This document shows, in pieces, positions 62,401 to 64,000 of a DNA stretch of 64,000 nucleotides. The notes under the pieces were generated by a model that was not told the origin of the DNA, made no database searches, and saw nothing but the letters and a program-made list of their open reading frames with translations. The stretch's first letter is position 1. Each line of letters opens with the position of its first letter. The position numbers and the translations under genes are program-made. The DNA comes from Owenia fusiformis (taxonomy: Eukaryota; Annelida; Polychaeta; Sabellida; Oweniidae): positions 26,585,564-26,649,563 of the forward strand of contig CAIIXF020000007.1 of assembly GCA_903813345.2 (NCBI GenBank), written 5' to 3'.

Positions 62401-64000
62401 ATTAAGGTGACATCTAATCCTTGATTGCATCTGCGGATTACACAGAATAAGATCTTAATCCATTGTGCTCATGACAAGAAAAATGTTATCTATTGTAATG
62501 ACAAGAACAATATCCTCTATTTGAGGATAATAAAATGTTGCTAATTTTGATTTTCCATGGTACGACGTGATTGAAAATGGCTGAGGAGCTAGTAGTGAGG
62601 AGACTGGAAATTGCTCGCTCTAAATCTAAATCTTGGACAAAAGTTGATATAGATTATATATCATAATATTTATTAATCATTATTTCATTGTTGTGGCTTC
62701 TAAATGCCATCATATTACATATATATACGCCCTCATGATCTATTTTGCTAATAATTAATAAATTAAATATGATGTAATAACTAATACTGTTATTTTTTGG
62801 CTTTTAATCAATTATTTCATGAAATAACTTACGTAAATAATTAAGTCAGAAAAAATACATTAGAGGTTTTAAATTCAAGAAATATGACTGAATATGAAGA
62901 GACGAAAGTTATATAAATCAATATGTACTTAACAAGTTCTGCGAGATCAATAAATTGCTAATATAATTTTCTGGTTTGGTAGCCAATGATTAGAAAATGT
63001 AGATCAGATCTAGAATTGAGCACTTATAGATTGGATCTCGATCACCTTCAACCCACGCAAATTATATCATAAATGGTAATGAGTTTTAAATCATATCTAA
63101 TTTATCTAAGAGTGTAAAGCAATTTATAACAAGAAATGGAGATTATAAGAATGATAGAGGAAGACATAGGGGTGTTTAATATGATAGATATCATGCTCAT
63201 GGCCTTAGCACTAAATTCTAACATCTCATATCATTCATTTTAGAGACTGTATTCACCAGAGACTGTATTCACCAGAGACCTCTTTAAATACATTAACACA
63301 CTAAAAGTATGAAACATAGTAAGCTTCTCTTTTATTTTACATAAGAGACAACAAGCAGTACGACTAGCAAAAATAACATCACTGAAAACTATATATATTT
63401 CTGTATAGACTTTGCAGATGTTTAAACATTACATTTCCATAATGACACAGACAACAAAAGTAGTTTTTTGTAGAAGCTTCATTAGAAAGGCTGAATAATA
63501 ATTGCCGTTTGCCTAATGACTTGGAGGAGTGTCCGTAACTTTTGTTGAGATCCAGACACTAAAACATAAGATTTATTGCGGCAAAGTAAAATACTTTTTG
63601 ATAAGCAATGAATATATTTCAACTTGGAGTTAAGCTTTGAAGGTATTGTTCACAGTTTCCGGTTGGCGTAATAGCTTTATTGAGTGATTTATGATAATTG
63701 AATAGAATAATTGAACCAGGAAAAATAATAAAACGATACCAAATATTTGCAATATTACGTATAATCTGATAAACAAAAATAAAATGAGTCAGAAAATACC
63801 ACAATTACAACATAATAACATGGACATTAAGAATGTCCGTGATGATAACATTTTCGTATTCATAGAAAACCCTAACATCATCCAACTATTGATAATCATT
63901 ATTTAAAAAGACTCTAATGTTACATTGTAATGAGTTAGGCCTAACAGCATTGGAATTTCATACATAATAGAATTGTTTTTGTCTACGTCAGTTGACACTG
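59482..64000. other. Upstream / intergenic region
   Basis: Presumed 5' flank or 5' UTR intron of the AMPK gamma long form. I see a 15-G run at 60391-60405, a family-A-like repeat at about 61103-61235, a short 'ttcatgacaagattcat' triplicate at 61798-61862 and a duplicated 'gagactgtattcacca' at 63244. No exon recognised. Confidence 0.45.
61103..61235. mobile_element. MITE family A-like fragment
   Basis: TTCAGGCCCATAGCCAGC, then a G run, and later 'gaattcttggccatggg'. It shares the 'agaaactgcacgattttta' block with 4621-4827. The right end is unclear. Confidence 0.5.

Noticed and set aside
1-64000. tRNA, rRNA or spliceosomal RNA genes
   Set aside because: I looked for B-box-like GGTTCGAATCC, rRNA and snRNA motifs and saw none that I could support by eye.

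Overview
The window is eukaryotic, metazoan and AT-rich nuclear DNA. Its genes have GT-AG introns of roughly 0.4 to 10 kb, the CDSs are split into short exons, and the non-coding part is crowded with small inverted-repeat elements, minisatellites and one full-looking LINE. The dispersed repeats, including a 'CCCACCGAACGAAGTTCG' element with a TCCG microsatellite, suggest a marine invertebrate, perhaps a bivalve-like lophotrochozoan. That placement is inference only.

Layout. From 1 to 12986 (+) lie the last four coding exons of ATG9, the autophagy lipid scramblase; its earlier exons lie off the left edge. Its 9.6-kb last intron holds two small intronless genes on the opposite strand (5194-5547 and 7596-8093). 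They encode paralogous multi-pass membrane proteins of unknown function. The same intron holds two copies of one large dispersed element, a near-perfect palindrome and two satellite-like arrays. From 12987 to 22105 is the tail-to-tail space between the two main genes, with a 1.49-kb foldback element and several MITE-like repeats. From 22106 to 59481 (-) is a complete gene for the AMPK gamma subunit, of the long PRKAG2 type. I could place 17 coding exons with matching phases. The longest chain I can assemble is 522 aa. From 59482 to 64000 I see only upstream or intergenic DNA.

The AMPK gamma gene is the most informative part. It has at least three alternative first coding exons (59481, 51701, 34747) that join the common frame in matching phases. 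It has a run of phase-1 cassette exons carrying basic R-x-x-H-S type motifs, and a pair of mutually exclusive exons (30173-30070 and 28966-28863). That pair has identical length (104 nt) and identical phases, and encodes two versions of the first CBS-domain entry segment. Because 104 is not a multiple of 3, using both or neither would break the frame.

A 4.3-kb L1/Tx1-like LINE (46564-50905, -) sits in an AMPK gamma intron in the sense direction. It has a 29-nt poly(A) tail and an exact 14-bp target-site duplication, so it looks young, but its endonuclease and reverse-transcriptase frames are now offset by a frameshift.

ATG9 and AMPK gamma act in one pathway, since AMPK triggers autophagy and ATG9 supplies membrane. 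In human, ATG9B/PRKAG2 (7q36) and ATG9A/PRKAG3 (2q35) are also neighbours, so this pairing is probably an ancient linkage.
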